From NCBI GenBank assembly GCA_031420415.1, contig JANOMT010000002.1:47463-111462 (forward strand): 64,000 nucleotides of DNA, read 5' to 3'. The DNA is from JANYGA01 sp031420415 (GTDB lineage Bacteria > Vulcanimicrobiota > Vulcanimicrobiia > Vulcanimicrobiales > Vulcanimicrobiaceae). Both the position numbers and the translations under genes were made by a program. The notes under the pieces are model-generated. The model was not told the DNA's origin. It did not search any database and was given only the letters and a program-made list of their open reading frames with translations. This document shows, one piece after another, positions 62,705 through 64,000 of the stretch. Position 1 is the first letter of the stretch, and each line of letters opens with the position of its first letter.

Positions 62705-63532
62705 GTGTTTCCTCGATCGATGCTCAATAAGGTCCCGGCGGTCACGGCCGTTTTCTGGATCATCAAAGTTCTCGCGACGACCGTCGGCGAGACCGCAGCC
62801 GACTTCCTTAACACGAAGCTTGGGTTTGGCCTTAACGGCACCTCGCTCGTTATGGGCGCGCTTTTTTTGGTCGCCCTTGCCGTGCAACTTACACGCCGTC
62901 GCTGTATACCGGCGATATACTGGCTCGTCGTCGTGCTCGTCAGCGTCGTCGGGACGCTCATTACGGACAATCTCACCGACAATCTGCACATCTCGCTTAC
63001 GACGACGACGATCGCGTTCTCCATCGCGCTGGCAATCGTTTTTGCGACGTGGTGGCTTCGCGAGCGTACCCTCGCCGTTCACGATATAGAGACGACGCCG
63101 CGCGAGCTTTATTATTGGGCTGCGATCCTCTTCACGTTCGCCCTCGGCACGGCATCGGGCGATCTGCTCGCGGAAAAATCGCAACTCGGTTATGCGCTCT
63201 CGGCGCTCATCTTCGCATCGGCAATCGCGCTGACGGCCGCGGCGTACTATGTTTTCAAAATCAACGGCGTGCTTGCGTTTTGGATCGCTTACGTCTTGAC
63301 GCGCCCCCTCGGCGCGTCGGTCGGCGACTTGCTCTCGCAGGCCAAGGCCGACGGAGGCATTGGATTCGGAACGACCGTCACGAGCGCGGTGTTTCTCACG
63401 GTTATCCTCGCGCTCGTCATCCGCGAGCAACGGGCGGCGCCGCAGGCAAATCTCGCCGGTGGCGGGGGCGAATCCGCAGAACGTTGCTCCCTCTCGTTGG
63501 CCGAGAACGAAAACGGAGGCTCGCCGTCGTAA
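62705..63532 (+). CDS. COG4705-like membrane protein with four internal repeats
   Basis: 275 aa (GTG 62705, with GGGGA ten bases upstream; ATG 62720 is an alternative). Eight hydrophobic helices are arranged as repeats, each with a T/L-x-G-x4-D-x-L core: TTVGETAADFL, SVVGTLITDNLTDNL, FALGTASGDLL and RPLGASVGDLL. This fits the uncharacterised membrane proteins of COG4705. The regularly placed Asp in four helices suggests an ion or metal path. The polar tail (SAERCSLSLAENENGG) is not conserved-looking. Function unknown. Confidence 0.75.
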   Translation: MFPRSMLNKVPAVTAVFWIIKVLATTVGETAADFLNTKLGFGLNGTSLVMGALFLVALAVQLTRRRCIPAIYWLVVVLVSVVGTLITDNLTDNLHISLTTTTIAFSIALAIVFATWWLRERTLAVHDIETTPRELYYWAAILFTFALGTASGDLLAEKSQLGYALSALIFASAIALTAAAYYVFKINGVLAFWIAYVLTRPLGASVGDLLSQAKADGGIGFGTTVTSAVFLTVILALVIREQRAAPQANLAGGGGESAERCSLSLAENENGGSPS

Positions 63533-63545
63533 GAAGGCTAAGCGC

Positions 63546-63633
63546 GGAGAGATGGCCGAGCGGTTTATGGCTGCAGTCTTGAAAACTGCCGTAGGGAAAC
63601 CTACCGTGGGTTCGAATCCCACCCCCTCCGCCA
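63546..63633 (+). tRNA. tRNA-Ser (anticodon UGA)
   Basis: An 88-nt class II tRNA. D stem 55-57/69-71 (last two digits of 635xx), anticodon stem GCAGT/ACTGC with anticodon TGA at 63580-63582, long variable arm GTAGG-GAAA-CCTAC, T arm GTGGG-TTCGAAT-CCCAC, discriminator G and encoded CCA. The acceptor stem is flawed: GGAGAGA (63546-63552) against CCCCTCC (63623-63629) leaves A-C mismatches at pairs 5-68 and 7-66. A normal partner would be TCTCTCC. See findings. Confidence 0.9.
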
Positions 63634-63656
63634 TGCCTATTTCAGACGTGGCCAGC

Positions 63657-64000
63657 CTATCGTTTTTCCAACCGGAAAAAGAGGGTGGGTTTGCCGGGCG
63701 CAGGGAGTGGGAAGGTGTGAGTAGCAGCGGAACCTTCAAGGGTGACGCCGGGCACGGCTTCCCAGATTGACAGGTCAGTGGAGGATGTATAGCGGGTGCC
63801 TCGCTGCGATCCCCCACTGTGTCGTATCCATTGTGGAAAAAGGCAAAACGGTCGGTCTGCGTCAAAGCTTCGGAGGCCGTGGTGGCCAGGCGGTTCAGCG
63901 CCAGGGAGAACTCCATGCTCCCAACGGTAAATTCGTCGATTTGAGGCCCCATGGCAGCTTCCCATCCGAGATTATTGCGCGGTGTCTGCCAGTCGCCGAG
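63657..64000 (-). pseudogene. C-terminal fragment of a secreted-type protein, frameshifted, cut by the window end
   Basis: One minus-strand frame is open from base 64000 (LGDWQTPRNNLGWEAA...) and runs to about 63815. From there a second frame gives RYTSSTDLSIWEAVPGVTLE and ends FFRLEKR at a TAG (63657-63659). The STDL-x2-W-x2-VPG ... FFRL ending resembles C-termini of secreted proteins in Verrucomicrobia or Planctomycetes. Adding one G in the homopolymer (C5 on the plus strand, 63811-63815) joins the frames. Codons (CTG, GCC, ACC) differ from the rest of the window. Confidence 0.4.

Noticed and set aside
62621..63952. A 443-aa minus-strand ORF containing the phrase MAEGVGFEPTVGF
   Set aside because: That phrase is the antisense translation of the tRNA-Ser gene, a well-known annotation artefact; the rest is the shadow of the four-repeat membrane protein.
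1..64000. CRISPR arrays, rRNA genes, insertion sequences, plasmid or phage origin
   Set aside because: No spaced direct repeats, transposase or integrase ORF, terminal inverted repeats or rRNA-like sequence could be seen. Short DNA repeats within the DUF11 genes follow from repeated protein motifs.

Overview
The window is a GC-rich, densely packed bacterial chromosome segment. Leucine is mostly CTC, alanine GCG and serine TCG; GTG and TTG starts are common, and stop/start overlaps of the ATGA or GTGA type are frequent. Signal-peptide proteins and a large predicted outer-membrane barrel point to a diderm. The mix (a nuo operon with an extra small membrane gene, large DUF11 surface proteins, an LCP protein, an Nramp-related transporter paired with an MgtE-like sensor) would fit an uncultured lineage such as Candidatus Eremiobacterota (WPS-2). 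That placement is a guess from overall character, not something the sequence proves.

Layout. 1-12030: respiratory complex I, nuoD(end)-E-F-[59-aa membrane protein]-G-H-I-J-K-L-M-N, followed by a secreted-type esterase. 12979-15273: katG, whose codon use differs from its neighbours. 15308-19339 (minus): biotin operon bioA-F-D-B, every gene overlapping the next. 19404-22753 (minus): fatty-acid beta-oxidation fadB-fadA, divergent from an acyl-CoA synthetase (22920-24698). 24695-28745: a kynurenine-formamidase-like hydrolase, a secreted protein, fumC and a TPR protein whose start codon lies in the loop of the fumC terminator.

29065-39820 is the most distinctive accessory region: five co-directional genes for exported proteins, four with DUF11-like beta-sandwich repeats and one 1162-aa protein with a predicted C-terminal outer-membrane barrel. 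A 319-bp leader with potential RNA structure precedes them. They probably build a cell-surface structure.

39822-49518: ridA and an aldo/keto reductase; a small Sm-like protein overlapping an aromatic-amino-acid decarboxylase; a PucR-type regulator overlapping glutamine synthetase; an LCP cell-wall ligase, a racemase-family protein and an Nramp-related transporter. 49544-62615: the MgtE-like CBS protein that accompanies that transporter, an inositol-phosphatase-family gene, an EamA permease with a histidine-rich tail, a class V aminotransferase, a gluconeogenic pair (glpX plus class I aldolase), a second Sm-like protein, TspO, a MerA-like flavoprotein with a family-2 glycosyltransferase, a sterol-desaturase-family protein and a HigA-like regulator. 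62705-63633: a four-repeat membrane protein and tRNA-Ser(UGA).

The last ~370 bp, starting inside the tRNA acceptor stem, look foreign. The acceptor arm has two A-C mismatches, base and codon use change, and a frameshifted C-terminal gene fragment follows. This suggests either an element inserted at the tRNA or an assembly chimera.
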